Shown: positions 35,468-47,689 of the stretch, in pieces | Position numbering within the stretch: position 1 is the stretch's first letter | Layout: each line of letters opens with the position of its first letter | Origin: Mytilus edulis | Lineage: Eukaryota; Mollusca; Bivalvia; Mytilida; Mytilidae | Assembly: GCF_963676685.1 (NCBI RefSeq) | Contig: NC_092352.1 | Span: forward strand, 22,401,117 to 22,465,116 | DNA length: 64,000 bases | Direction: 5' to 3' | The notes under the pieces: generated by a model | Databases searched by the model: none | Seen by the model: only the letters and a program-made list of their open reading frames with translations | Told to the model about the DNA's origin: nothing | Translations under genes and position numbers: made by a program

Positions 35468-37319
35468 ATTACTCAATAGAATACAAATCATCACATTATC
35501 CTAGTTGTCAAATTCATTAACACATTTTTCTTTTCTCTCTTTCATGAAAAATTTCATAGTTAGGTAGAAGTTGATTGTTAAAGACAAGTGAAAAGTAGCT
35601 AATCAGAAATATTGTTTGACTTGTTTGCCAAAATGTTGTAAACAGCAGCATCAATTTAAATTCACAATGAAATACTCCTATGTGAACTGTCTCTTCTGAA
35701 TAATTGGTATTCAGTTTATTATTTAATGTATCTATATTCATCAGACTTTAAATTATACATTTTACATAAGATTACATGTACCTTTCTTGATCTAGAGCCT
35801 CTTAGTTTAAAAAATGCTGTCATATTTGTCATATAAGATGTTCTAAAAGTGTTACCAAAGTCACTTATTATTAGTATGCATGTTAATTTATTTCATCATT
35901 TATCTTTATAAAATCAGAACAGTGATCTGTGATAAAAGAGAGCTATTCCTTTGTCCCCCCTCCCCCTTAATTGTTACTCATCAAACATTCCATGGTATAT
36001 AAACTGCTTCCCAAAACATTCCATTCATACATTTTTATCTCTTATTGTAGTATTAGTGATGCCAACACTGTTCATCTTCCATACAATAAAACATTGTCAA
36101 TTATAAAATGTGGATTGACCCTGGTCATTTGATAATCATTGTTTTAATTTATTTTGGGGAAACAATTCTCGTTTGCTGAAGAAAATGAATTCATCAATGT
36201 AAAGATATTTTAATGATTTATCACAATTTGAAAATAGTTAAATCATTCTGACCTACATTTCATGGTTAAGTGGTTATAGTCAAAAATGAGTTGGGTCAAT
36301 GAATTAAAACTCAAAGTGGTATTCAATGAAATTACAACCCTTATTATCCTCTGTAACCTATATTTACATGATTGTTTGGTCTTTATCTTACTGTAGGAAC
36401 ACATGGAGTTCTTAGGCAAAATTTTATCTTTATATGACATTTCCATAACTCGTCATCACCTAGTTTTTATACTTGAATGACTTTGGTTTATAAGTTCTTT
36501 TCAGATAAGATAATGTTTTGATGTATAAACTTTTTGGATTGTCAATAATATGTAAACATAGAAGGTATTTATTTAAGTCATTTGAGTGGTCAGTCATGTA
36601 GTACATGGGCTAAATCTTTGTGGTTTATTTTATACAATAATGCATTTATCTTTTCACTGTATTATAAATATTCACTGTATAGAAAGGTAAAGGATGCACA
36701 ATTCACACACTAATTATAGCAGATTAACTTATTTATATACAATAGTAAATACACTTGTACTAACTAAGTACATTGATAGAAACTGAAAGCAAAACTGGAA
36801 AATGTCTTTTCTGGGAGCAAAATTTAAAAGGGTATGACAAAAAAGTTCTTTACTATATGGTTTTCTCATTACCCTCATAACATTTTTTAATTCAAGCCCT
36901 GGTTTAACTTCCTATATTTGACACATATAGTTTATAGCAAAGAAGAGACTTTCAAACTTTTTTGTTGTGATATTGTATAAATAAATAACTTGGCACTCAA
37001 TCCTACTTCAAAACATGTATTATGATTGGCTTTTAATGTTATTATGTGGGACATAAATCTTTTCTTTTAAACTGGTACACTTAATATTATTTTGTGTTTA
37101 TGAAATCATTAAATCTGTGATACATGTAAACATTTGAAAGTGATTTTTTTTTTCTTACTTATTTTGTTGTAATTTAAACTAGAGTAGTTGTAATTGAGAT
37201 TAATGTGTCTAAAAGGCTTTTTCACAATTATTATGTGTCCTTATTATGTCTGTTTTTGGATAAGGGGGTGGTGTAAATTCAAATCTTACAGCTAAACTAA
37301 AAAGGGTGCTCTCTAGTTT
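35468..37319. other. 3' flank of SGSM3
   Basis: AT-rich sequence, the probable 3' UTR of form 20c and then intergenic DNA. No coding frame supported. Confidence 0.4.
36085..36090 (+). promoter_or_regulatory. Possible polyadenylation signal for exon 20c
   Basis: AATAAA about 620 nt after the stop of exon 20c, in AT-rich sequence. Other sites are possible. Confidence 0.3.
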
Positions 37320-38150
37320 TTGAGAGTAGGGAATGGGGATAAAATAATTCTTCCTGTTGAACTTTAAGGGTGCTCTAAGGGCTTTGTTTTTGATAGTCTT
37401 TGGAGTAGGGGGTGGGGATAGTATTACTCTTTCCACTGAATCGATAGGTGCTGTAATGACATTATTTTCCATTGTCTTTGGAGTAGAGGGAGGGGATAGT
37501 ATTACTCTTTCCACTGAACCAACAGGTGTTCTAATGGCTTATTTTCCATTTTCTTTGGAGTAGGGGGTGGGGATAATATTACTCTTTCCACTGAACTGAC
37601 AGGTGTTCTAATGGCTTATTTTCCATTTTCTTTGGAGTAGGGGGATAATATTACTCTTTCCACTGAACTAACAGGTGTTCTAATGGCTTATTTTCCATTT
37701 TCTTTGGAGTAGGGGGTGGGGATAATATTTCTCTTTCCACTGAACTGACAGGTACTCTAATGGCTAATTTTCCATTTTCTTTGGAGTAGGGGATGGGGAT
37801 AATATTACTCTTTCCACTGAACTGACAGGTGTTGTAATGGCTTATTTTCCATTGTCTTTGGAGTAGGGGTGGAGATAGTATTACTCTTTCCACTGAACTA
37901 ACAGGTGTTCTAATGGCTTATTTTCCATTTTCTTTGGAGTAGGGGGTGTGGATAATATTACTCTTTCCACTGAACTGACAGGTGCTCTAATGGCTTATTT
38001 TCCATTGTTTTTGGAGTAGGGGTGGGGATAGTATTACTCTTTCTACTGAACTGATAGGTGCTCTAATGGCTTATTTTCTATTGGCTTTTGAAGTACGGGA
38101 TTGGGATACTATTACTCTTCACCCTGAACTGATCGGGTACTCTAAGGGCA
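37320..38150 (+). repeat. 77-bp minisatellite, about 10.5 units
   Basis: Core attactctttccactgaact followed by aatggcttattttccatt and ctttggagtagggggtgggg. Spacing of the core is 78, 77, 72, 77, 76, 77, 77, 76 and 78 bp. Outer units are more diverged. Frames on the minus strand (e.g. ERVILSPPPTPK) arise from the repeat and shift because the period is not a multiple of three. Confidence 0.9.
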
Positions 38151-38942
38151 TTATTTGTCATCGTTTTCACTCCAAATTTATTGTTTTTCATTCCAAATTT
38201 TCATTTAGTTTAGATAATAAATTATTGAAATACTTGAGTAGCCAATATGTCACAAAACCATATAGTATGTTGTTATATATAAAAACTTAAAAGAAGAAAA
38301 AAAGTAATAATCAAACATGAATTTGGTTGATTTTTAAATACCAAAACCAAGTACTGGTTGATAATGTACCACATCAACAATTTGTATGAAATGTTCCTCT
38401 CTTATAAATGTATGTGGTTTCTAAATATCCTCAGCGTTTCTCACTTTATGTCAAAGCAATGGCATTTTATTAATTTATGTAAAAATGCACAGACTCCTTG
38501 TAAATGTATTGGCATTATAGGGTAAATAGTCCTTACATTTTTTTGTGCAATATAGTTATTATATTAACAGTACTACCTTATATATTCTGAGAAATCCTGC
38601 AACTAGTGCAATATTGCTGTAAAGTCGACATGAAATCCAGATAGTTGTTAAAAAAATGTTTCTTATTTTATTGATATTTATTGTAAAAAGCAAGAAATTT
38701 ATGAAATGTTGTAAAAACTGTTATCATGATAACAACAGTATTACAGCCTATTAGATCTTTGTTGTAATCATGATCAGTGCAATCTCATTGTTATTAATAA
38801 ATATATTTACATTTATTCTGAGTTAGATATTTATTATGCCCCTGTTAAAAACATGCGAGTAAAACCTGAATGTCTAATATGAATCACATCTTCAATAAGA
38901 AGACACAAGGAAAAAAACAAAACAAAGGTATGAGAACAAAAG

Positions 38943-39270
38943 CAACTAGAGGCTCTCAAAAGCCTGTGTCACTCACCTGATTTTACCTGGCTTTTGGAAA
39001 TCCTACAAAATAAGATTAAAATCATAACAGAACCTTATAAATATTGAGGCCAAATTTGGTTTGATATTGGCCCCATCATTTAATCAAAAGAAGAAGACTT
39101 TTGAAAAGTTTACAGAAATTACCAATAAATTCATTGAAATTGTAGAATAAAATGACTTTATCAGGACAATAACTCCAACAATATTTATGGTCATGTTGAC
39201 TTATAATTGTGTAGATCTTTTTGCAGTTTACAGATTATCTCAATCTATAAAGATACATGTATTTTAAAGG
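38943..39270 (-). repeat. Inverted remnant of the AGCTCACCTGG family
   Basis: Begins aactagaggctctcaaaagc ctgtgtcactcacct, the reverse complement of the right end at 13480-13513, and contains the agattatctcaatctataaa phrase of the internal unit. Confidence 0.55.
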
Positions 39271-39810
39271 TCTTCATCAGCACCCCATAAGGAACATTTA
39301 TGCCATGTTTGGTTTCATTCCATTCAGTGCTCCTCTAGCAGAAGCATTTGTATGTATTTCCTATAGGTTCTAATGTTAAACTAAGTCCCCTGCTAGTGAC
39401 CATCTTGGATGATGTTTCGACTTCAAAGTAACAACACATGGTCAGCACCTGATTAGGAACATTCATACCCTGTTTGGTTTCACTGTATTAAAAGTGGTTC
39501 TCTAGAAGAAAAATCTGTTTGTATTGTCCATAGGGTTCTTTGTTAAACTTAGTTCCCCGCTTGAAGCCATCTTGGATGACTGTTTGACTACAACGTCACA
39601 ACACTTGGTCAGCACCTCAATAGAAACATTCATGCCAGGTTATTTTCTTTCCATTCAGTGGTTCTCAAAAAGAAGACATTTGCATGTATTGTCCATGGGG
39701 TTCTATATATATATATGTTAAAATGCAAACCCCCGATGGCAGCCGTCTTGGATAGTGTCTCAGCTACAAAGTAACAGCACTTGGTCAGCACCTCATGAGG
39801 AACATCCAGT
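39270..39810 (+). repeat. About 170-bp tandem repeat (GGTCAGCACCT units)
   Basis: ggtcagcacctcatgaggaa-like starts at 39274, 39440, 39607 and 39783. Each unit includes ttccattcagtggttctcta and ccgccatcttggatgatgt-like phrases. It follows the remnant at 38943. Confidence 0.65.
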
Positions 39811-39829
39811 GGTCTTCCCTGGACGTTGA

Positions 39830-41900
39830 TGAATAAAGTCTTCTATTTTATTTTGGATTAGACTCCAAAAAACTTTGGTGTTTATATGGAACAAACTTTC
39901 AAACAAAGAAGGCTTGAAAGTTTGATCTTTCATATTGTTTAAAACCCAGTCAGTAAATGGTGTTTCTTATTAAATTCTGTAATTTACGTCTTCAATCATG
40001 TTTTAACACCATAGAAAGTTTTGATCACGTCCCAAATATGCACTGTCGTCATGATATGAACAGAGACATTATTTCATTTGTAACTGAATAATCTGCGGTA
40101 CTGGTTCACTCATGTTGCGTTAACTTGACTTAGCAAATATGGTCATTTTCAAAGGGTTTTCATTGATAAGTTCATTACTAGTAACGTCAAACTTTCAATT
40201 CACGAATCTAGACATATTGGAACTTTATTTACACATAACAGCAGTCTGGTCCAGTAAAAGCCTAGCTAGAAAATATCAGAGTCCTTCAGGAATTAGGCAT
40301 TGAACAAGATTTCCATTGGCAGATCCTCCCTTTTGTTTGACAACTAAATCCTTTTGTATGGGGACACATGGCTGGAAACCCCTCCTTATTACATGACTTG
40401 CATGTGTTGGAACCCCCTGTTTAAAAATGGCTTCATCTACGTCTAATTCGAAGTCCAAACTTAAAAAAACATTAAAACATCAATATGGATTTTAAGTTCA
40501 TATGACTTTGAATAGGTAAACAGCTAACGGTAAAGTTTAGTGCGTGCCTGACATGTCCCTGAACCAAACATTCTTCCCAATTTCAAATCGATTTACCTTG
40601 GGCGTAACCTATTATATCATATTTTCTGAAGTTTAGCGTTACACGTCTTACGTACAGAAAAGGAAACAAAGAAAACACCTCAAACTGTGTTGTGTGATTA
40701 AATAATTCTCCTAAATGTTATAATACTTAAAGTTATGTTAATCTTTTATAATTAATTCTCTGACGCAAGTCCTGTACACACATAGCTTCATTTCATCACG
40801 TAAATTCACATTAAAGCCAGAAATAACAGCATTCGAAAGTCATGTTTTGGATACTCATCAGCTTTCTTATACGTGATATCTAAAATATAAGGTATTGGCC
40901 TAAACTTTTTCCATCCGACGTTGCCGTTGAGTAATTTGAAGTTATAGACAAGTGTATTGCTATCCAATTATCAATTAAGAAAGAATGCAAGCCAAAACGA
41001 CCGTGAATAGTAACCTAATACCAGAATCCAAAGGCTAAAATAGGGGCCGAAATTTACAGTTTTGGATAAGCAACAAAAAATTAAGTGATTTTATGCTGTT
41101 AACTTTAAAGTATAAAAGAGTGTTACTAAACTTCCTTGTAAGGAGCTCCGAGGTAAAAGACAGTAAAGGGTTATAAAAAATATAAATCGATTAAGAAAAA
41201 CCGACGATGCCAAGTAAAAAAAACAAGCCATTTGTCACACTAAAAAAGCAACGAAAAGACAAACAACAATCTAAAGAACACTACATATATAGAAAACCAA
41301 AGATAGAGCAAAATAGCTACACCAAAATCCGAAAGAGCAAGAAGATTCTGTAGCATCTGATAAATGGACAAGTATAATTTCGGAGAAGAGGAATGGGTTG
41401 TTGCAGCGAAAATCTTTAAATAGCCTGGGTAGAGTGACACATTTTCTTATGAACGAGGACGTTTAAAAATCTGACCACAGTGTGTCAGTCTACTACATAA
41501 CAGGCTGTACTATCATATAACATCAGCATGCACTGTGGCACTCTGATATGCACGTATATAGAACTGAACTTGTTCACCAACCCTTCCATCCATTCGATAA
41601 TTTCTTTAGAAATCAAATTACAAGATCAAACTTTGGTTGTTATAATCAAATCACATACTTAGCCGAGTTTTCTTCGTATCAAACTGACTTGTTTACAAAC
41701 ATTATATTAACCGACTTGTTGAAGCTATCCGGGGTCGTTATCTTCCTTTGTGACAGTTTCTATTTTCGGGTTATAAATGCACTTTTATTATGTCATAAAT
41801 AAACCAACCCGTAAAAATAGTCAGTTAGCGTTCAATTTAAATGTTTATGGTAAAAACCTCAAAACAATGCATTTATACTTATATTTTACTGTCGATGAGT
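39830..41900. other. Intergenic region without recognised genes
   Basis: Only the minus-strand orphan frame at 40276 stands out. The rest has no repeat or gene that I recognise. Confidence 0.35.
40276..40459 (-). CDS. Orphan exon-like open frame, unknown protein
   Basis: On the minus strand a possible acceptor (tttttttaag) at 40460 opens a phase-2 frame of about 61 residues to TGA, reading DFELDVDEAIFKQGVPTHAS then GFQPCVPIQKDLVVKQKGGS and NLVQCLIPEGL. Composition is balanced and less AT-biased than the surroundings, as in real coding sequence. No ATG and no upstream exon were found. It could be a last exon of an unrecognised gene, a retrocopy fragment or chance. Confidence 0.3.
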
Positions 41901-41917
41901 CAGTGACTGAACAACTT

Positions 41918-42665
41918 TTTTTTATGGCCCCGCAACGAAGTTGTCGGTGCCACTGATATAGTTTTACCCTTGTCCGTAATTCCGTCATTCCGTAGTTCCG
42001 TCATTCCGTCATTCCGCAACAAACCATTATACGGAGGTTTTTTTCTAAACTCCTTCAGATAATGGGTTGATTTTTGGTTGTGAGTTAACCATGATAAGTT
42101 ACAGATCAAGTTTATGTTTCATTCCGCTTCGCTAATTTTTGCCGAAATAACGGGCTTTGGACTTTGATAAAATGTTGGAAATCACAGTTATACTTGACTT
42201 TTTTTCTAAACTCCTTCAGATATTGGGATGATTTTTGGTATGTGAGTTAACCAAGATGAGTTATAGATCAAGTTTAAGTTTCGTTCCGCTTGGCTATTTT
42301 TTTCCCGAAATTACGGGCTTTGGACTTTGATAAATTGTTGAAAATCACAGTCATATTGAATTTTTTTCTAAATGCTTTCAGATATTGGGCTGATTTTTTG
42401 GTATGTGCGTTACCCATGATGAGTTTCAGATCAAGTTTTAGTTTGGTTCCGCCGGCTATTTTTTGCCAAAATTAAGGGTTTACCACTTTGAAAAATGTTG
42501 AAAAGTCACAGTTATACGGACCTTTTTTCTATACGCCTCCAGATTTTGAGCTGATTTTTGATATGTGAGACTACCATCATGTTTTTGTCCACATGTGTTA
42601 TTGAAATTGCAGATTTTTCAACTTTTAAAGACGGGCCATTCGTGTCGCTTTGACACATCTAGTTT
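41918..42665 (+). repeat. ATGGCCCCGCAACGAAG repeat with four internal units
   Basis: Starts ttttatggccccgcaacgaa, has an ATTCCGTC microsatellite, then about four degraded units of roughly 160 bp sharing tttctaaactccttcagata, gatcaagtttaagtttcgtt and ttacgggctttggactttga. Ends cgtgtcgctttgacacatct agtt. Confidence 0.6.
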
Positions 42666-42761
42666 AAATTTTCAGTCTAATTGGAGTACTGCTTTTTGCA
42701 TATCACGTCCAGTGGCAAATATTTTCTGTATGTTTAGCACGAATTTTTCTACAAATCATAA

Positions 42762-42864
42762 CATTGGCGGAACCGGAAATTTTCATAAAGGGGAGGGGGC
42801 TGACTGCATAAGAGGGTGCCCGCCCTAGCCATGCTTTAGTGATTCCCTATATAATCCGCCTCTG
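42762..42864 (-). mobile_element. Shortened GGCGGAT miniature element
   Basis: cattggcggaaccggaaatt ... gattccctatataatccgcc tctg matches the ends of the elements at 48879 (same orientation) and 19344 (inverted). Confidence 0.55.
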
Positions 42865-42990
42865 CCATCTTCTCGTTATTTTACCACTGCATTTTCAGAA
42901 TAAGATCAACATAATATAATGTTGCAATTACATAGAAGACAATTACTACAACCCAAAAAAATCAAAGAAAGAATATCATCGTCGTACGGA

Positions 42991-43418
42991 AGATGGAAAG
43001 AAAAAGCATTAATTGTTCATATACCAGCATTGCAGAGAAACATGGTTACTAGTATTCTCGTACCTACTCTTGTTCTTATGCCAAATTATGGTTTGAAAAC
43101 AGAATTATAAACATTTCAACATACATGTTGTATTTATAGAATGCAGTTATTTATATGCCAGCATAGTAGAGTTCACATTGACATGTCTGACATGACAGCA
43201 TAGAAGATGGAAAGAAAAAGCATTAATTGTTCATATACCAGCATTGCAGAGAAACATGGTTACTAGTATTCTCGTACCTACTCTTGTTCTTATGCCAAAT
43301 TATGGTTTGAAAACAGAATTATAAACATTTCAACATACATGTTGTATTTATAGAATGCAGTTATTTATATGCCAGCATAGTAGAGTTCATATTGACATGT
43401 CTGACATGACAGCATAGA
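42991..43418 (+). repeat. 214-bp tandem duplication
   Basis: Two copies (42991-43204 and 43205-43418), almost identical, starting agatggaaagaaaaagcatt. Near-identity indicates a recent duplication. A short open frame in the first copy is not supported as a gene. Confidence 0.85.
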
Positions 43419-43670
43419 AGAAGACATTTATGTGCATTGCTAACATAGTTGAGACTGTTATTTACAAACCAAAATATTGTAGAGTAACACAGCTGTTCAA
43501 TTGACAAGTAGAGAATACCAGTATAGATATTTAAAGGAACTAGTTTTTGCTCCAGAGCCATTGATAAACCACCTATTTCTTTCTTCTTTATGTTTATAGA
43601 AAACAGTACTTCAAGAATGTTTTACCGTCTGAAAACTTCATAAGTTTAAGATTTCTTAGAGCCCAATAAC

Positions 43671-43870
43671 AGGGGCGGATCCATCCATTTTCAAAAGGCG
43701 GGGGGGGGGGGGGTCTTAAAACAGAAGAAATGGGGGTTCCAACCATATTACACCATTCAAATGCATTGATCGCTCAAGAAGAAGGGGGTTCTAACACCCA
43801 GAATTCCCACCCACATTCGCTTGGTGCATGGACCTCGACATATTTTCTTTTTTTTTTGGGGGGGGGGGGA
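43671..43870 (+). repeat. GGCGGATCC miniature element fragment with G tracts
   Basis: caggggcggatccatccatt, a G13 tract, then caccattcaaatgcattgat; the same family as 44628. A second G tract is at 43858-43869. The right end is lost. Confidence 0.5.
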
Positions 43871-44246
43871 GGGAGTATTTTTGTAAATATTCTTTCAATT
43901 TTAAACTTATTTCACTTATTTTATGTAATTTAAAAATGAAAAGAAGGCTCAATATGTAAACAACTACAATGGTTATATCGTGAGGATTGGATAAAGTACA
44001 CATTTAAATTTGAAAAAAATACACAAAAAAAAAAAAAAAGGGGGGGTCATTGCACCAAGCGTTTGTCTCATATGTGTACACCATAATAATGGTATGGTAT
44101 GCGGATATTTACCAGGGTATTTATTTCCTGTTTATGAATTTAAATTTAACGTAAGTTTCGTGATAAGGTTATATCGTCCTATACATGGGGTGATATTGAT
44201 AAACAGTACATACAAAAACATAACACCCGGCCATTTGATTGGCAGA

Positions 44247-44286
44247 TGACGTGTGGAACACGGCCCATTAACAAGTAGTATAAATA
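44247..44286 (+). promoter_or_regulatory. Core promoter of gene A
   Basis: TATAAATA at 44279-44286 is followed 87 nt later by the start codon. TGACGTG (CRE-like) lies at 44247 and an inverted CCAAT (ATTGG) at about 44238. The layout suggests a regulated TATA promoter with a leader of roughly 60 nt. Confidence 0.55.
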
Positions 44287-44372
44287 ACTTTGTAATCTAT
44301 TTAAGACAACATTTACGGACGATTAGAAGTTCTTTACACACCTGTCTTAAATCAGCTGATTTTATAGTAAAA

Positions 44373-44424
44373 ATGAATCTGTTATACAGTGGAGTTATAT
44401 ATACCTGTATCTTAGCTATTTCAG
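44373..44424 (+). CDS. Gene A exon 1 (signal peptide)
   Basis: ATG at 44373 opens MNLLYSGVIYTCILAIS, followed by donor gtaaga after one base of the next codon (phase 1). It lies about 90 nt after a TATA box. A leader exon ending inside the signal peptide in phase 1 is common in secreted-peptide genes. Confidence 0.72.
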
Positions 44425-46416
44425 GTAAGAATATTATGCTATCAAGTTTTTTGGGGATTGCAATCAAATGATTTAAGATTTTTACCGAGAAACACAATCA
44501 TAACTTAAGATTTGAAGCAGCTTTAATTATGAAAGAATATCACTAGAACTAGAATATATCATGTTTGCACTTCTACAACTCTGAAGTACTAGTAACGCTC
44601 ACTAAAACAAGTCTGACACTAACCATGCAGGGGCGGATCGAGCCATCTTGAACAGGGGGAGGAAATTTCAACGTAGGATAAATGGGAGTTCCAACCGTAT
44701 GTCCCCATTCAAATGCATTGATCGTACAAAAAAGGAGACCCCTGGATCCTCCACTGCTGTTAAGTCGCAAGGGTTTGTAATGTAGATGTTTTTGGTAGGA
44801 AATAATAGTGTGCCATTGACTGGTATGCTTTCTTGATGTATAGCTGTCCGATATCAGAGCATGCAATCTCGGACTAAGTGCCAAGTTAATATATGACCGT
44901 ATTCTTATGGTAAACTACATTAAAAAAAAAAGGGAAAATATATTGTCTCCTCACAATATCGAATGAACATACACAATGTTTTTCGAAAGAAAATGAAATG
45001 AACTCGTTTTGAATTTGATGCATATGAAGAGCTTTTTTTGGATGTACCTTCAACAGGAAAGCCACAAAATAGGACATAAAAGGCGGGGGAGTCCCAGACT
45101 GATTATTCGAGTATTTAATTTTAGTTTTATGAAGGGTGTGAGGTTTTTGCACCACTCCTTGCCACACAGGGTGATCGAACAAACATGGGTAGATGTATAC
45201 GAACGAATACAGTAGGTACAATTCGTATGGGTATTGGGAACCGAAAGGTTGACTATAAGGATTTTTATCTAGGAGTAGAATTAGTCTGTTGGGGAATAGT
45301 CTTTTTTTCATTAACAGTAAACTATCTCGTTACCAGTGAGTGCAACAAAGATACAGAGATCATTATTAGTATTAACGAGTAGTTACTGCTCTTCTGAACA
45401 ACTGCAAAGTACGAACATGCCAATATATTGTGTTAAAAACTATAAATAAAAAATATTTATTTTTTTCCTTTTTGGGTAACATTCAAACGGTGAAAAAATA
45501 ATGATTAGTTTGAATTAATGGTATTCAATGAACTACTCTGTGACCCGTTTTAATATAAGAATTAAATAGCGTTTAAATAGGACTGTAATATAGGTATATC
45601 AGACACCTCGCACAATAGGTATTCTGGTAATATGTCCTTGTAAGTTACTATATTAGGATTAAACATGACTCATCACATAATTCAAATCTTACAACTTGTA
45701 TTTTTAACTTTAATGGGAAATTTGTGCATATATCATCTTTATTTAAATCAGATGAAATATTTTATTCTTTTAACCTGACTCATGAACCTGCGGTAACAGT
45801 TTCGTCAAAGAAATATGAGTGCCGCTAACCTAAAGATTGTAACGAAACTTGTAATGCGTCACTCAAAAAACCCGAACGAATAAAATGAGTGGGTCACAAT
45901 TGATCAAGATCTTCCATTATTCCTTAAACATTGTTCCAGAATCAAAAAGACTCTGTGAGGTTAAAAAGTCACCATTTATTCATGTTTTGTTTTCTTTATT
46001 TTTCAGTGCAGGCCGTCGTTCCACGCCATTTACTGATGCGTGCAAGAATGAGCAGGACTCGGAGTCCACAAACGTCTATAAAGTCACGTGTAGATAGGGC
46101 ACTTGCTTTGTTTAAGCCATCAGGAGTCGGATGTTGTAAGCTTGGGGAGAAAACAGCAAAGAAGAAGCTTTCTTGTCATATTCATGACCCTTCTAGAAAG
46201 AAGAACATGATACAAAGAATTAACTCTGCTTATACTAGTTCTAGATTGCTTGTCGGGAAGGCAGAGAAATGTGGGGACAGATACGGTAAACCATTTGAAA
46301 AGTGCTGTAATTATAGGGAAGACTTTTACAGAGATATGCATAGATGTAAAATAAACTTCTCTGATAGAGTTGATCGCAGGAAATGTAAAACTTTGGTCAG
46401 AGACAAGTACACTTGA
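44373..46416 (+). CDS. Gene A: secreted cysteine-rich protein with ANATO-like framework
   Basis: Two exons (44373-44424 and 46007-46416) join in phase 1 to give 153 aa. Residues 1-20 are a hydrophobic signal peptide ending near SVQA. The mature part is strongly basic with eight cysteines: C60 C61, C74, C106, C117 C118, C131, C144. The spacing CC-x12-C and the F-x-x-CC-N-Y ending match anaphylatoxin-like domains (C3a has CC-x12-C and FLDCCNY), but the middle gap is 31 residues and the next 10, against 12 and 6 in C3a. Two extra cysteines lie in the tail. A TATA box sits upstream. The related gene B is 7.3 kb downstream on the same strand. The ANATO assignment is inference from the cysteine pattern; any other six-cysteine secreted fold is possible. 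The gene structure itself is well supported. Confidence 0.75.
44628..44756 (+). mobile_element. GGCGGATC miniature element, 129 bp, in gene A intron
   Basis: Left end caggggcggatcgagcc, right end ggatcctccactg, imperfect inverted repeats; same middle phrase (ccccattcaaatgcattgat) as 19243, 22136 and 43671. Confidence 0.65.
46007..46416 (+). CDS. Gene A exon 2 (cysteine domain, stop)
   Basis: Acceptor ttatttttcag, then 410 nt to TGA. Encodes the end of the signal peptide, an arginine-rich segment (residues 21-59), the six-cysteine module and a tail with two further cysteines. The frame is open upstream of the acceptor, but the signal peptide of exon 1 fits better than an unspliced start at 45931. 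Confidence 0.78.
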
Positions 46417-46710
46417 TTTATATCGGGAGCTTTTTAGCAAGAATCTGATATGAAACACTTCTATGTCGGCCGATAGTCAGCTACGGGGGCATGATTTCCA
46501 AATGATGAATGATGCTGCTACTGCCGCAGGACAAACCTTGATCATGTTGCCTTCTAGTCACCAGACAGAAGGAAGAGATGAAAACAAACGGTTACGAAGG
46601 AACATTCCAAATGAACAATTATGATAGATTTACATAGAATTAACATTTGTCTTGGATGAAATATATTGTATTGTTGACATTTTTGTTTGAGTTATGTAAA
46701 ATTTGTGAAG

Positions 46711-46716
46711 ATTAAA
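46711..46716 (+). promoter_or_regulatory. Possible polyadenylation signal of gene A
   Basis: ATTAAA 295 nt after the gene A stop, before the repeat block that starts near 46789. Confidence 0.3.
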
Positions 46717-46788
46717 AGATGTTTAAGACTGTTTATTACTTGCTTGATTTGTTTAAATCAAAGAACTTCCAGATCTACATCATTTGTA

Positions 46789-47480
46789 TGCCCCCACCGT
46801 TGCGGAGGGGGCATTAAGTTTTACTCTTGTCCGTCCCAAAGTTCGTTTCCGTTCTCTAACTTAAGTTTGTCTCAACCAAATGTTATGAATCTTTTACACA
46901 ATGCTTATTACTACAATATACAGATCACTTTTGAATTTTGGGGCCGTCACTTTTACTGTTCTATAGTAATGCCCTTTTCAAATGGAAAAATTGCTGAAAA
47001 ATTTCATAAATATCAATCAAGTATTTTTTTTGAATTGGAGTTATCTTCCTTTGTCCATGATTATAGTTGAATCAACTACAATCGATGCTTTTTAAAATCG
47101 TCTTTCAAAAATTGGAGTTATCTTTCTTTGTTCAGAATGGTAGTTGAAACAACTAAAACCAATGCTTTATACGATGCAATATTCAATCTTACTACCAACT
47201 GCATGAAAAATTAAAACAATCTTTAACCATTCAGTGCTTACAAACACTTGTATTACAATTCTAGGATTAAGCCCCTTTACAAATGGAAAAAAAATGCTGA
47301 TTTTTTGTTTGTTTCTGTTCTCTTAACTTAAGTTTGTCTGAACCCATTTTAATGAAATGTATATATAATGCTTAAACTCAGTTTAAGTTCAAATTTTGGC
47401 AGCTTCACTTTTACAGGTTTTGAGTTATGTCCTTTATAACGTTATATGTTAGCAGGGACATCATCTGTGTCCCAATGGAC
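46789..47480 (+). repeat. ATGCCCCCACCG...GGGGGCATTAAG repeat
   Basis: Starts tatgcccccaccgttgcgga and includes three degraded units around gttctctaacttaagtttgt. Related to the fragment at 11130. Lies between genes A and B. Confidence 0.55.
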
Positions 47481-47689
47481 ACATTCCCAGTTTATTTCCG
47501 ACATAAGATGCATCATACCAGGGTTTTCAGGTTCCATTTTTCATAATTACATTCCCGTAATTCATTGTTTGTTAATGACTTTCACTGGAAGTGTTTTATC
47601 TGATTTTTGTGTCGCGAATGTCACAGAATGCGAGACAAAGGTTGCTTGTCTGGCTAAGTTGGTAGTTCTTTGCATAAAGCTTAAGTAAA

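Noticed and set aside
37209..37893. Minus-strand frames with repeated ERVILSPP(P/S)TPK motifs
   Set aside because: Product of the 77-bp minisatellite, whose period breaks the frame between units.
44886..45311. 141-residue minus-strand open frame in the intron of gene A
   Set aside because: No splice context or recognisable domain, composition like translated AT-rich DNA; the longest frames in this window are expected to include some by chance.
44373..46416. Gene A as an interleukin-17 or classical defensin
   Set aside because: Lacks the IL-17 cysteine/proline pattern and defensin spacing; adjacent CC pairs at both ends fit ANATO-like modules better.
46120..46458. Minus-strand frame opposite gene A exon 2
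   Set aside because: Shadow of the coding strand, which has signal peptide, splice sites and cysteine pattern.
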